Shown: positions 7,703 through 17,053 of the stretch, piece by piece
Layout: each line of letters starts with the position of its first letter
Position numbering within the stretch: the first letter of the stretch is position 1
Source: Thermoflexia bacterium
GTDB lineage: Bacteria; Chloroflexota; Anaerolineae; B4-G1; DUEL01
NCBI GenBank assembly: GCA_011192125.1
Contig: DUEL01000056.1
Coordinates: 1 to 44,515 of the forward strand
Length of the DNA stretch: 44,515 bases
Reading direction: 5' to 3'
The notes under the pieces: model-generated
Told to the model about the DNA's origin: nothing
Seen by the model: the letters and a program-made list of their open reading frames with translations, nothing else
Database searches by the model: none
Translations under genes and position numbers: made by a program

Positions 7703-7794
7703 TCTATGACCAAGAGGTCCCCGGGTGCGGGTCTCTGGGCCACCAGGTGTTCCCACACCTCCAACGCTCGCAGATACCCTTCCCAGGGGGACAT

Positions 7795-8113
7795 CGCTTC
7801 CCCTCCTCCCATCAAACCCTCCTCAGCAGAAGACAGGGGCCGCCCCAGGGGGAATCCCCAGCGCGGCCCCGTTTAACCAGGCATGTCCTGCAACAGACAG
7901 CACGTTGCCTTCACATTCCATCTTACAATGAACCTTGCCCACCGTGCAACTGCATTTTAGCACGGCGGACGGGAGACGTCAAGACGCCGCACCACTAGTC
8001 TGGCCTCCTTGGACTCTTTTCGCTTTGACCCAAGGTATACCAGACCAGTGGCTCTCTTCTTCCACCTACTAAACTGATATTGTCTCCAACTGTCTCCAAC
8101 ACCTTTTTCGCGC
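7795..8113. other. Intergenic stretch without recognised gene
   Basis: Apart from the GGAGGAGG-rich ribosome site of the broken gene on its left, I see no convincing coding frame, RNA or repeat here. GC falls toward the right, ahead of the promoter at 8114. Confidence 0.5.
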
Positions 8114-8142
8114 TTGACATTGACAGCTCGTTTTGATATAAT
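8114..8142 (+). promoter_or_regulatory. Perfect consensus sigma70 promoter
   Basis: TTGACA and TATAAT are separated by exactly 17 bases, both hexamers matching consensus. It is about 40 bases upstream of the start of the small membrane protein and is the strongest promoter seen in the window. Confidence 0.9.
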
Positions 8143-8188
8143 CATTGCAGCGAGATCCAACGGTCATTTGTCAGGAGGAGCAGGATAA

Positions 8189-8428
8189 ATGGTATCCACG
8201 GTCACGACCACGACGGTTTCCACCGTGACAACTGTTGCACTGGCCGGATCGCTTGCCCTGGTCAGCATTCTTACACTTCTTGCCCTTCTCATTCAGAAGG
8301 AGCTCACCACCGCATCCGAAGGGCGCCTAGCGCGTGCATTGGGGCGTGTGCTGAACATTGGTATCGTGCCTCTTCTGATGGGTTTCGCGTTAATCGTCGC
8401 GGTGCGAGTGGCAGAGGCGTTGAAATAA
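8189..8428 (+). CDS. Small two-helix membrane protein (79 aa), unknown function
   Basis: The N-terminus is unusual, a Thr/Val/Ser run (MVSTVTTTTVSTVTTVALAG). A long hydrophobic helix follows (SLALVSILTLLALLI), then a charged linker (QKELTTASEGRLARAL) and a second helix (IGIVPLLMGFALIVAV). AGGAGGAG lies eight bases before the ATG. It is a stand-alone transcription unit with a consensus promoter and a strong terminator, so probably highly expressed. I do not recognise a family; a small membrane accessory of the neighbouring polysaccharide genes is possible but unsupported. Confidence 0.75.
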   Translation: MVSTVTTTTVSTVTTVALAGSLALVSILTLLALLIQKELTTASEGRLARALGRVLNIGIVPLLMGFALIVAVRVAEALK

Positions 8429-8452
8429 CGACCCTCTCCCGACAACAAAAAC

Positions 8453-8485
8453 AAAAAGGGCTATGAGCTCTCATAGCCCTTTTTT
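8453..8485. terminator. Bidirectional intrinsic terminator
   Basis: GGGCTATGA and TCATAGCCC form a perfect 9-bp stem with a 4-nt loop, flanked by AAAAA on one side and TTTTTT on the other. It can end both the small membrane gene from the left and the CPBP protease gene from the right. Confidence 0.9.
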
Positions 8486-8494
8486 GTTTCTTGC

Positions 8495-9679
8495 TCATCC
8501 TATTGGTGGCGAAAATGGCATCACCAAGAAAAGGACAATATTAGTGATGCCATGCGCAATGGAAACTCCTACGATGGACCCGGTACGCTCCCGTACCCAC
8601 CCAAAGACCATAGCCACTATGAAAACGAAGAAAACATCCAACAAGGAGTGGTAGCCCACGTGCAGCACTGCGAAAAGCATCGCCACATAAAGGACTCCAA
8701 AACGGCCCAGTGTCTCAACGGCCACCCGTTGCATTACCCCTCGGAAGATCAGTTCCTCGGCGAAACCTGTGCTCACCAGCAGGATCAACGCTGGAAGCCA
8801 CACCGTTCCCCATGTGAGGCGCTGAACCAACGGATCGGGATACAGGATTTGATACTCTACAGCGCCAAACACCAGACCGGTGAGAGCTATCCCTAGTTGG
8901 GCCAGAGGTCTGCGAAGCGTGAGACCGATCTCCCTACCACGCAAACCCAACACACGTACCGCGACAAACGTGGCCACAAACAGAGGCACGCTGATAATGA
9001 AGTACCAGTAAAGGAGCGGGAACCGTGCCAGGGGAAGGGATAAGCTCAAGAGCCGGATCAGCGGAGCAAAAGAAAGCCCAAGGAGCAAGCGATGGTAGGG
9101 ATGTTCCCAGGAGAGAGCAGTGTGGATGAACAATCCCACAAGAAGCCCGGCATGTAGTACAAGCCCCACGCGGGGCTCGAAAAGGGCAGTGAGAACCTCC
9201 GCTACGGTGAGTGCGACCAGGTAGACCCAACCGATAAGAAGCGACCGATCACGCTCACCGTCGACACGCGGCCGGATGCCACCGCGTGGCCGCCCGCCCA
9301 CAACTGACCATGAACTGGTTTCCGAGGGATATGGATCAGCCCACTTCGCGAACGGGGATTGGACGGACCCTGGCCCCCACGATCTCAACCCCAACGTTTC
9401 GAGACGCTGCCGAGCCAGGCTGTTACGGGGGTTAATCGAGAGCACCTGGATCAGACAAAACCGTTCCTCTTCTTCTGCCTCGACCACCTTTGAGAGGAGC
9501 CACCAACCTTGCTCCGAGCGCGGCTCAGTACGTAGCACCTGCTCCAGCAGGCGGCGCGCTTCCTCTCTATGCCCAACCTTTAAGGCAGCAACAGCCTGCG
9601 CCAAAAGGGTATCGTGGGCCGTTGCCTCTCGATCTATTGTTTGTGGATGAGCACGGAGTGGTTCTGTAGTCGAGTGCAT
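8495..9679 (-). CDS. CPBP-family intramembrane protease with N-terminal TPR-like region
   Basis: Residues about 20-95 form TPR-like helices (LLAQAVAALKVGHREEARRL). About six membrane segments follow from residue 145. The CPBP/Abi (CaaX protease-like) motifs are all present: EELIFRGVMQR (Glu-Glu and Arg), LFAVLHVGYHS (His) and VSIAHGITN (second His). These intramembrane metalloproteases or related proteins act in peptide maturation or in other, unknown roles. Its ATG lies one base after the stop of the upstream O-antigen-ligase/TPR gene, with GGGAG seven bases before, so it is translationally coupled and last in the operon before the terminator at 8453-8485. Confidence 0.85.
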   Translation of the reverse strand: MHSTTEPLRAHPQTIDREATAHDTLLAQAVAALKVGHREEARRLLEQVLRTEPRSEQGWWLLSKVVEAEEEERFCLIQVLSINPRNSLARQRLETLGLRSWGPGSVQSPFAKWADPYPSETSSWSVVGGRPRGGIRPRVDGERDRSLLIGWVYLVALTVAEVLTALFEPRVGLVLHAGLLVGLFIHTALSWEHPYHRLLLGLSFAPLIRLLSLSLPLARFPLLYWYFIISVPLFVATFVAVRVLGLRGREIGLTLRRPLAQLGIALTGLVFGAVEYQILYPDPLVQRLTWGTVWLPALILLVSTGFAEELIFRGVMQRVAVETLGRFGVLYVAMLFAVLHVGYHSLLDVFFVFIVAMVFGWVRERTGSIVGVSIAHGITNIVLFLVMPFSPPIG

Positions 9680-9680
9680 C

Positions 9681-11924
9681 TCACGGCTCCCACCTGATCT
9701 GTGTTAACCCCGTCTGTGCGGCCTCGTTCCCAGGGTCTAACTCCAGCGCCGTGCGGTAAGCCTCCATCGCTTCGGTCTCCCTCCCGCTGGCTGCCAGCGC
9801 GTCGCCCAGGAGGACGTAATCCTGCGCTACAGCCGAAGGATCTTCCCCAAGCACCTCGCCGATAAGCACTGCACGGGATAGTCTCTCCACAGCGTCACCC
9901 GGACGGCCCTGCGACAGCAACAACCTCCCCGCCGCCCGCAGTCCCACCCAGGCCCAGTAATCCTCCCGCTCACCCGCGGCCCGCAGATATGCCTGGAGCG
10001 CTTCCTCCGGACAGCCTTGTTTCTCATAAAGGCTCCCCAACCGGTACCAGGCGGCCCAGTAGTCGGCTCGCAGGGCCACCGCCTGGCTTGCCGCCTCGAG
10101 TGCGGCTTCCAGATCGCCCTGCGCCTCGTAGGCGCGTGCAAGCAGGAGGTAGAGCGTGGCCTCGGGCCCAATCTGCGCCAACCCCTGCTCAAGGACCGCC
10201 CGAGCATCTCCGGCGCAGTCCTGCCACAGCAGGATCTCCGCCTGGCCCACATACCCCCAGGGCTGGGTAGGGAATCGCCGCACGTAGGTCTCCCACGTAG
10301 AAAACGCCGCCTCCAACTCTCCAGTAGCACGCAGCAGGTTGGCAAGACCTCGCAGCGCCGGATCATTGTTGGGATCAACAGCGACAGCCAGGCGATACCA
10401 CGTTAAAGCTTCCTGCATCTGCTCATGCTGCCGAGCCTCCGAGGCCCTTCTGACCAGGATCTCCCCCGCCCTCGCCGCCCGCCAGTGGGCGATGGCACGG
10501 GACTCATCCCCTCGCGCCAGATACAGATCGCCCAGGCTGAGGTGACCGATCCGGTCGGCCGGGTCGAGCCGGACCGCCTGCTCGAGGGCGGTGAAGGCTG
10601 CTGCGTTGTCTCCCTGCATCAGGGCGATCCGCCCCAGTAGGGCATAGGCGCGACCGTTGCCCGCCCAGAGCCGCGTGGCCCACCAGGCCAGGTCCGAGGC
10701 CAGGGCAAGTCGCTGCGGCCCCGGATCAGGCCCGGCCCAGGCCGGGTGGGCCAGCAGAGCGGCCCCGTTGGTCAGCAGGGCACTGGCCGTGATAGGGGCA
10801 CACGCCACGGCCAGAGCGCCCATCGCGGCAAGCACAGCGATGCGGACCTTGCGCGGGACCCTCAGCGGTGGCAGATGAGCAACCCGGCCCGCCCCGGCCA
10901 CCAGTCCCAGGATGGCCCACAGCCCCGGGGCAGCCTTGTAGCCCAGGGTCATCGTATCCAGCAGGCCGTAGCCCAGGTACGCGACGATCGATCCCGCCGC
11001 GCCCACCATCCCCGCCCGAGCGTCCGGGGCTTCGAGGGCGCAATAGACACGAACGGCAGTGATAAAGGAAATTGCGAACAGAGCGCAGAAGGCGACTAAC
11101 CCCACAGCGCCCATATCCGCCCACGTTTGGAGGAAGGTGTTGTGGGCGTGAGGCGTGATCGCCGGGGGGAGAGTATAGAAGGGATACACCGCCGGGAAGG
11201 CGTTGAGCCCCAGCCCGGTGAAGGGAACATCCCGCAGGATCGCGACGGCGCCCTCCCAGATCCGGATGCGGGCCAAGAGGCCCATGGTCAGCCGCTGCGC
11301 CAGGGCAGGGGGCAGCCACCACCGGTGAGCCCACCAGGCCCAGGCCAGCCCCACCGCCAGCGGCACCAGCGCCAGTGCCGCCTTCGGCCTGTTCCAGAAA
11401 AGGACGACGGCCATCCCCAGGCCGACCCCCAGGAAGCCCTGGGGAGATTGGGAAAGGAAGAGCGGGAAGGCGATGACCAGGGTCGACAGCGCCCCGAAGA
11501 GCCGCACGCGGAACCGAGAGCCGTGTACGGCCAGCGCCGCCGCCAGGGGGAGAAAGACCGCCATCGCCCCGGCCACCACGCGGGGGTTGACCCCCTCGCC
11601 GTGATGGGGCACACCGCTGCCGGGTAGGCCAGGGATCAGAAGGGGGATGCGCTCGTAGAGGGCGGGGATCGGGACGAGGATGCCTAGCGACCAGTTGGTG
11701 ACGATGAGACTGAAGACTGCTACACCCACTCCCAGCAGGATTAAAAGAATCGCACTTCGAATTATTCCCCCTCTCTTCCTAGTTAGGGCAGCAATGACTT
11801 GGAAGGAAACAACGCCCAGCAGAAGAAGAGAGAGACGGTTGAGACTGAGAGCGCGATCGGGAGAAATAGCGAGGCCAAGGAGAGCGGTAGCTGAGATAAG
11901 GGCAATGAGGAGATCAACAGACAT
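9681..11924 (-). CDS. O-antigen ligase-family protein with C-terminal TPR domain
   Basis: The N-terminal half of this 747-residue protein has about ten to twelve membrane segments, with the family loop GEGVNPRVVAGAM and, further on, ITPHAHNTFLQTWADMG, a hallmark of O-antigen ligases/polymerases. The C-terminal 320 residues are TPR repeats (for example ALEQAVRLDPADRIGHLSLG and LYEKQGCPEEALQAYLRAAG). Such fusions are common in Chloroflexota and cyanobacteria and probably act in glycan polymerisation or transfer outside the membrane. An open frame extends 136 codons upstream, but its content looks random, so the ATG before SVDLLIALIS is chosen, although no good ribosome site precedes it. GC drops sharply near 11.68 kb, inside the first membrane segments, suggesting a mosaic gene. 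Confidence 0.8.
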   Translation of the reverse strand: MSVDLLIALISATALLGLAISPDRALSLNRLSLLLLGVVSFQVIAALTRKRGGIIRSAILLILLGVGVAVFSLIVTNWSLGILVPIPALYERIPLLIPGLPGSGVPHHGEGVNPRVVAGAMAVFLPLAAALAVHGSRFRVRLFGALSTLVIAFPLFLSQSPQGFLGVGLGMAVVLFWNRPKAALALVPLAVGLAWAWWAHRWWLPPALAQRLTMGLLARIRIWEGAVAILRDVPFTGLGLNAFPAVYPFYTLPPAITPHAHNTFLQTWADMGAVGLVAFCALFAISFITAVRVYCALEAPDARAGMVGAAGSIVAYLGYGLLDTMTLGYKAAPGLWAILGLVAGAGRVAHLPPLRVPRKVRIAVLAAMGALAVACAPITASALLTNGAALLAHPAWAGPDPGPQRLALASDLAWWATRLWAGNGRAYALLGRIALMQGDNAAAFTALEQAVRLDPADRIGHLSLGDLYLARGDESRAIAHWRAARAGEILVRRASEARQHEQMQEALTWYRLAVAVDPNNDPALRGLANLLRATGELEAAFSTWETYVRRFPTQPWGYVGQAEILLWQDCAGDARAVLEQGLAQIGPEATLYLLLARAYEAQGDLEAALEAASQAVALRADYWAAWYRLGSLYEKQGCPEEALQAYLRAAGEREDYWAWVGLRAAGRLLLSQGRPGDAVERLSRAVLIGEVLGEDPSAVAQDYVLLGDALAASGRETEAMEAYRTALELDPGNEAAQTGLTQIRWEP

Positions 11925-12264
11925 ATGGGATGGGCAACGACAGATACGCGTATGGGGTAGGGATTGGAGAGCAGGGAGCACTGATCTGAGATCAACTCGT
12001 CGCTTAGGAAGATAACAGCGAAAGGGAGGAAACCGCCAAAAGCAACCTAGGCGGTTCAGCCCGTGCAATCTGAGGGCATGCGCTCCTTTAGATATTGCGT
12101 ATGAATGTTGCTGGCAACATGCTGTTTTCCCAACGCTGGTTGTCATCCAGATCCCACGCAACTTACGATCCACTGAATCTGCTTCCACTCGAGTCTCTAC
12201 AAGACTCCATACAGCGGGGCTGATGAAGGGGCGGCACAGTTGCATCTCTCGCTGACCAGATGTC
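11925..12264. other. Gap between DUF1616 and ligase genes
   Basis: The minus-strand frame stays open here, but the translation has no family resemblance and lacks hydrophobic helices. I see no RNA, repeat or promoter I would defend. Confidence 0.4.
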
Positions 12265-13035
12265 TCACTGACCGGACGGGTTTCCCTTAACAGTGACCCA
12301 GAGATACAACGAACGATAGGGCCTTTCTTCACCCTCTTTATATAGAAGGAACGTGATCTTGCGATTCTCTCCCTGATCTCTCAGTATAAACGTATATGGT
12401 TGCTCCCAGATCTGCCCATGGCTGAGCTGCAGGGTGGCCACATGCTCAGTGACAGTGCCCACCTCCCGGTCGATGCGGTACCGAATGTCAGTATGCTCGT
12501 AGTTAGCGACCCCTATAATTACAGTGACTGCCCGACCACGCCCAATCTCCCCTGGGTAGCCAGCCGCTTCCGCAGTAGGGCCAAGGATATAGAACTGCGT
12601 GAAGGCTTTTCCAAGCCGTCCGGCGGTGCTTGCATTTGCTACAAATCCAAACGACCCCAAAAGTAGGAGCAAGAGGGAAAGAACCATCAATACGTGGGTG
12701 CTGGATACTTGCCGACCTCCCTGGGATGCGGCGATGACTTGGTGGTAGAATCGCTCCTCTGGTGGGATGTTGACGAGCCGAAGCCATGCAGCAAGAGCAG
12801 CGAGCAAGGTGAGTGAGATCGCGGATGCAAGAACAGAACTCGAGCTTATGCCCCTGGGTAAGAAATTAAGGAAGACCACCAACAATGTGGTCACCGCGAT
12901 GCTAACTCCAACCGCAAGGCCAAGACGTTCGAGGTTCTCGAGGTCACCTCGCCGCGGATAGAGAACAGCCACTAAGCAATAGCCTGGTAGAAACAGCAGA
13001 AGCGCCAGTCCCGTCGTGATTCTTGTTCCGAACAT
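12265..13035 (-). CDS. DUF1616 membrane protein
   Basis: This 256-residue protein has the DUF1616 layout: two N-terminal helices with FLPGYCLVAVLYPRRGDLENLERLGLAVG split around the P-G-Y motif, two more helices near 60 and 115, then an extracytoplasmic domain (about 135-250) of beta-type sequence ending LWVTVKG. DUF1616 is widespread in archaea and Chloroflexota, commonly beside surface-glycan genes, with no known activity. AAGGGA lies before the ATG, and the gene follows the phosphodiesterase gene after 13 bases, so they share a transcript. Confidence 0.8.
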   Translation of the reverse strand: MFGTRITTGLALLLFLPGYCLVAVLYPRRGDLENLERLGLAVGVSIAVTTLLVVFLNFLPRGISSSSVLASAISLTLLAALAAWLRLVNIPPEERFYHQVIAASQGGRQVSSTHVLMVLSLLLLLLGSFGFVANASTAGRLGKAFTQFYILGPTAEAAGYPGEIGRGRAVTVIIGVANYEHTDIRYRIDREVGTVTEHVATLQLSHGQIWEQPYTFILRDQGENRKITFLLYKEGEERPYRSLYLWVTVKGNPSGQ

Positions 13036-13048
13036 CGTTGGTCCCTTA

Positions 13049-14563
13049 TTAGATGACTGTAGGAATCCCCGCTAACGCTTTCCCTTGAATCTTTGCAGGC
13101 ACTGGAATCTCTAGGGCGGAGAGGATCGTTGGGGCAAGATCCCATATGTGCACGTTTTCCCACAAGACTGTCTGGGCAGCCGGAGGCCCTTTCATGAGCA
13201 AGATTCCCTCTTCCCTATGAGCACCCGATACACTGGCAGGGACCTCCCAAAGTCTGCCAGGAACAATCTTGCTCGAAACACTATATTTATAATTCTCAAT
13301 GACAACGTACAGGTCCGGTCCCCCCGAGCAGGAGTCACCATACAATTCCCGCTTGGTCAGTATCTGCACGTCAAGATGATGACCGGACAGCGGGTCTGTC
13401 AGTTGTAGTAACTCATCACGGATGCTCTGTGCTACTATCTCTTTTTCTTCCTCACGACGTGCGTTAATGTAGATCTTCCCATTCGAGAGTGCAAGAGCTT
13501 GGGTCGCTTCAAGGTCGATGGAGTCGAAGAGCTCTCGAATCCCAAGGACTGCCCCCCCGCTACCAAGCCAGGCAGGCAGGGCTCGTCTAACAAAACCGAG
13601 CAAGCCTATTTTGTCCATCAATCGGCTTAACTGCGCAACAAAAGGCTTGTCCAGAGAGCGAGTGATCCCCAACCCAATTGTGCTGGGCCGTGACCGCCGC
13701 TTTAGTTTCAATAATCCCAGTTCCATAAGCCAACTGTTGATCAGAAAGCTCCCATAGAGCGGCCCAAAGCCGTGATCCGATATAACGAAGAGATATGTGT
13801 CCTCATCAAGCGCACATGCTAGCGCACCGATGGCCCGATCGACTTCCTCGTATATTCGTATGATCGCGTTCTTGTGTTTTTCGGATGGCACCGCTTTGTG
13901 CTTGGGATGAGCTACATCCATATAGTGCCAGAAGAGGTGCTGAACCCTATCTGTCGCCACGAACACAGTTACCAGCAGGTCCCAGTGGTAGTTTTTCATA
14001 CAGTGCTGTGTGACAGCCAAAGTTTTCTGGATGGATTGGCTCGCATGTGACAGAAACTCGTCTTCATCCAGCGCCCCTAACCTCAGCCGAAAAGTGTCCG
14101 GGTTAAGTTCCTGAACATGATGTAGGCCAAGTTGACAAAGGCGGGCTCTTAGCTCCTGCGGGAAAATCCAATCTTGTTGCCGTGCGAGGACCGGAAAGCC
14201 ACTAATCATAGCACCGTTCACTTCCCTGGCTGGATAAGTCAGTGGCACGTTAATGGCCAGCACCCCCTTCCCCGCCGCCGATACGATGTCCCACAAAGTT
14301 GGAACATGCCGCAGCGACCAGTCGGACAGCCTTGGCGGGTTCGGCAGTCTCATATCCTCCCAATCATATATCCCTAGGGCACCGGGAGGTTGGCCTGTCA
14401 TGAAACAAGCCCAGGCGGGACATGTCATTGGGGGTTTCGTGGAGTGCAGGACGGTAAACATGCCCTGGGTTGCTATTGCTCGTAAATTCGGGAGACGTTC
14501 CAAATTTTCCTGAATCAGGTCTGCGCTAGCCCCATCCAGACCTACTACACATACCCTTGGCAT
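13049..14563 (-). CDS. Alkaline phosphatase-superfamily (type I phosphodiesterase/nucleotide pyrophosphatase-like) protein
   Basis: This 504-residue protein opens with MPRVCVVGLDGASADLI, the first metal site of the superfamily (Asp in GLDGA). TCPAWACFMTGQPPG carries the Thr nucleophile, YLFVISDHGFGPLYG the Asp-His metal pair, and a late GAHREEGILLMKG another His. These two-metal enzymes hydrolyse or transfer phosphodiester or phosphonate groups. The ATG at 14563 is chosen because GGGAGGGG lies seven bases upstream; the frame is open 28 codons further but without a ribosome site. No signal peptide is visible, so it acts in the cytoplasm or by an unusual route. Its context suggests trimming or transfer of phospho-groups on glycan precursors, which is inference. 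Confidence 0.8.
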   Translation of the reverse strand: MPRVCVVGLDGASADLIQENLERLPNLRAIATQGMFTVLHSTKPPMTCPAWACFMTGQPPGALGIYDWEDMRLPNPPRLSDWSLRHVPTLWDIVSAAGKGVLAINVPLTYPAREVNGAMISGFPVLARQQDWIFPQELRARLCQLGLHHVQELNPDTFRLRLGALDEDEFLSHASQSIQKTLAVTQHCMKNYHWDLLVTVFVATDRVQHLFWHYMDVAHPKHKAVPSEKHKNAIIRIYEEVDRAIGALACALDEDTYLFVISDHGFGPLYGSFLINSWLMELGLLKLKRRSRPSTIGLGITRSLDKPFVAQLSRLMDKIGLLGFVRRALPAWLGSGGAVLGIRELFDSIDLEATQALALSNGKIYINARREEEKEIVAQSIRDELLQLTDPLSGHHLDVQILTKRELYGDSCSGGPDLYVVIENYKYSVSSKIVPGRLWEVPASVSGAHREEGILLMKGPPAAQTVLWENVHIWDLAPTILSALEIPVPAKIQGKALAGIPTVI

Positions 14564-15321
14564 TGGATTCCCCTCCCACTCACAGATGCTGGTTTTTATA
14601 GAGACTCCCGACATAGGAGGTGTACAATTAAGGGCAGCATCGCTCAAGATGAACCAAGTGAACCAATAAAATAGGTCCTTCAGATGAAAATCATCGCAAT
14701 AGGCTCATGGTGATATGCTGAAACGCAATGAGCATGCGAGTCAGCGACCAGAAGAGACTCGGGGTATTCTAACCACGACTCCCACTAACCACGCGACATA
14801 GGTGCCCTGAGAATGCTCGCCCAGCGCATTGGCTCGGTCAGAGTTCCGAAACACATTGCACCGATGGGAAGATTGCTGATTCTACGTCAAGAGTTGTGCC
14901 ACGGCGGCCTGTGGCCATCAAAGGAATCGTGCCTTCCGGCAAGCTGCCAATGAGCCCTCAAGATCGCGCGCGCAGGATCCCAGATGCCGTTCGACCTCTC
15001 TAGTGCCCGTCGGGTCATTTCATTGCTCAGCAAGTCGCCCGTGTCTTAAGACCACATGCCGTTTCGCTGCAACGAAAGAATTCAAAAGAGATTCATGAGC
15101 GCCTAAAACTAAACGTCCTTGCCAGTTATTGGCACCGCGGCCGCGGTTTGTACAGAGTTTCGGCCCCTCGCCAAAGGCCCAACGGTCACCCCCATAGGCA
15201 GTGACATACCCGAACACTTCGCTAGAGGTATATATCTGGGGCTCTGAAAGCGTCTCGCCGAAACGCAAAACTAACACTTGCCGGGGGTACTACCAAAGAC
15301 CCATACGTGCGTGACTAAGCT
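14564..15321. other. Long intergenic region with no convincing gene
   Basis: About 760 bases of near 50% GC. A minus-strand frame of 85 codons (15020-15277) starts at GTG and reads MLVLRFGETLSEPQIYTSSE; I recognise no family and no ribosome site, so it may be a gene remnant. The right-hand end abuts the stop of the membrane-protein gene. No terminator hairpin with a T-run was seen. Confidence 0.45.
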
Positions 15322-16884
15322 TTACTTAACGCATAGGATGAGAAAGCGGCCGTCATTGTATACCGCGTTAAGGGCGTGGTTGTCGTATATTTGTCGAAAA
15401 TAGCGAGAGAGCGGCTCATATACCTGCCACCCTCTCCCCAAGACAGGTTGCTCCAGCCTCTCCAGGTCAACTATGAGATAGTCCCACCTCTCCTTCAAAG
15501 TCTCCTGAACAGGCGCAGCAGACTGTTCTCCGACAATAAGATGGTATGCCGTTGAGTCGTAGACATCGATCGAGAGTCTTTGCTGCCGCTCGACCTGTTC
15601 CAGCTGGTACTTGCCAGCAGTATGCAAATCGGTAAGCACCCTGACACCGCGAGCGTGTTGGAAGAACCATTGAGCGCTAGGTTCGATGTCGAAGCTGACC
15701 GTGTTCGGATATCCCAGAAAGAATCCCACCACCGCCAGCAACGAGAGCGTGGCTACGAAACCCAACCGAACAGACCTGGGGAACTTGAGACGGTGTATGC
15801 AAATGAGCCCAGTGATTGGGAATAGTACTAGAGCAGGCCTGAAGCTGACATGGCCGCGCAAAGAGTAGATTATCGTGTGTCCTACTACCGTGGTCGCGGC
15901 GCCCCATATCAACACAGTGGCCCCCCGCAAATCTAGCGGAGAGAGGGAGCGCGTTCTTACACTCTTCCAGAGTCGAATCACTATATAAGTGACGTGGGGC
16001 GGAAACAGAACGACGTAACGGGCGACAAGCACCCAGGATAACCATGTATTTGCCAAAGAACTCCCAGCGTACTGGTAAGGACCTGACCCCTGTGGTTCAA
16101 AAAACAACCTGGAGATATGCCAAACGAAGGACACCCAGGCTTCCTCTGGATCTCCATAGACGCTGCGAACCACTGCTGGGAGATACTGATCGTACAATAC
16201 TTTGCTGAAAGCAAGGTAGATAACTAGAAACGCCAACAAAAGAGCCACGGATGCGCCGCTAGAGACCCGAGATGTCCCGGCACGACGTGTTCCTACTACT
16301 TGCGTAAGACACATGGGGACAAGCAGAAAGATCATCCACACCGGTGTAGTCCAATAGATGAGGAAGGTCGCCACAAATATGAGAACCAACAATAGAATCT
16401 CACGTGGCGTCCTCCTCTCTAGTATTCGGACATAGATGAGGAGGAAAACTAACAATAGCGCGCGAGTCCACGCATAGGCGTGGACATTGAAATGACCTTG
16501 TGACAGTGTAGGATCATACGCGAAGTATACAGCCAGCAGGAAAGCTTCCACTTCAGAGAAGCTAACCCTGCGGGCCAAGGCATAAGCAAGGAAGGGCACC
16601 ATTAGACCACCTACAGGAAGGAATTGCACATACTTGGGACGCACATTGCATAGCTTCGCAACAGCTAGCAGCAAAGCAGGATACCCTATGTGGCCCTGTG
16701 CGTATGGATCAGATGCGGTTGTGGTGCCCCGTGGAATTGGGACAAGCTTGCCACGATCGAATCCGGCGACAACGTATGACACCGTTTGATTGAAGTACGG
16801 TGCTGTCGCTCTCTTTCGTGCCAGAAGAGCTGATGGCAAGAAGCAAAAGAGCATCGCTAAGAAAACAAGGGTGTTTCTTCTCAC
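15322..16884 (-). CDS. Polytopic membrane protein, GT-C glycosyltransferase-like
   Basis: This 520-residue protein has about ten hydrophobic segments through residue 400 and then a soluble C-terminal part. After the first helix an extracytoplasmic loop contains DPYAQGHIGYPALLLAVAK, and a later one reads AYDPTLSQGHFNVHAYAWTR. Such luminal acidic loops followed by many helices fit the GT-C class, which uses polyprenyl-phosphate sugars on the outer membrane face. The C-terminal domain (EQVERQQRLSIDVYDS) is typical of these proteins but not diagnostic. The start is GTG with only a poor ribosome site. No closer family is recognised; an oligosaccharide transferase or glycan-modifying role is plausible. 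Confidence 0.55.
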   Translation of the reverse strand: MRRNTLVFLAMLFCFLPSALLARKRATAPYFNQTVSYVVAGFDRGKLVPIPRGTTTASDPYAQGHIGYPALLLAVAKLCNVRPKYVQFLPVGGLMVPFLAYALARRVSFSEVEAFLLAVYFAYDPTLSQGHFNVHAYAWTRALLLVFLLIYVRILERRTPREILLLVLIFVATFLIYWTTPVWMIFLLVPMCLTQVVGTRRAGTSRVSSGASVALLLAFLVIYLAFSKVLYDQYLPAVVRSVYGDPEEAWVSFVWHISRLFFEPQGSGPYQYAGSSLANTWLSWVLVARYVVLFPPHVTYIVIRLWKSVRTRSLSPLDLRGATVLIWGAATTVVGHTIIYSLRGHVSFRPALVLFPITGLICIHRLKFPRSVRLGFVATLSLLAVVGFFLGYPNTVSFDIEPSAQWFFQHARGVRVLTDLHTAGKYQLEQVERQQRLSIDVYDSTAYHLIVGEQSAAPVQETLKERWDYLIVDLERLEQPVLGRGWQVYEPLSRYFRQIYDNHALNAVYNDGRFLILCVK

Positions 16885-17053
16885 GACACTTTACGATCTT
16901 ACTATCTGCAGGAATTTCTGGTACACTTTTCCCTCAGATGCCCCACCGCCCTGGACCCCCAAGGGGAAGACGTCCTTATGCAAAAGCACTCATTACTCAA
17001 TGGCATACCTGACCACGGCTAAGTGAGGAGATACCTGTTATGTTAAAGTCTGA

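Larger units (their letters stand above)
7240..7794 (-). pseudogene. Broken FG-GAP (beta-propeller) gene
   Basis: An ATG with a GGAGG site at 7794 opens MSPWEGYLRALEVWEHLVAQ and runs to LRPYSAR before a TAA. The same frame resumes after the stop and continues with LIERWNTRLDGPVW, VIQAVDLDGDGQQEIVAGGS and further propeller-like sequence. DLDGDG is the calcium-binding core of FG-GAP repeats. The stop lies inside a 36-nt spacer between two copies of a 36-nt repeat, so a 72-nt in-frame insertion seems to have broken the gene. The 3' end is lost where the IS21 relic begins. The original function is unknown. If the TAA were read through or the start reset to an internal GTG/ATG, a shorter product could still be made. 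Confidence 0.5.

Noticed and set aside
11925..12332. N-terminal extension of the O-antigen-ligase/TPR protein to 12332
   Set aside because: The 136 extra residues show no signal, helix or family similarity, overlap the DUF1616 gene, and the membrane domain begins right after the ATG at 11924.
15020..15277. 85-codon minus-strand frame as a gene
   Set aside because: No ribosome site, no recognisable domain, isolated in a long non-coding stretch; kept only as a note in the intergenic entry.
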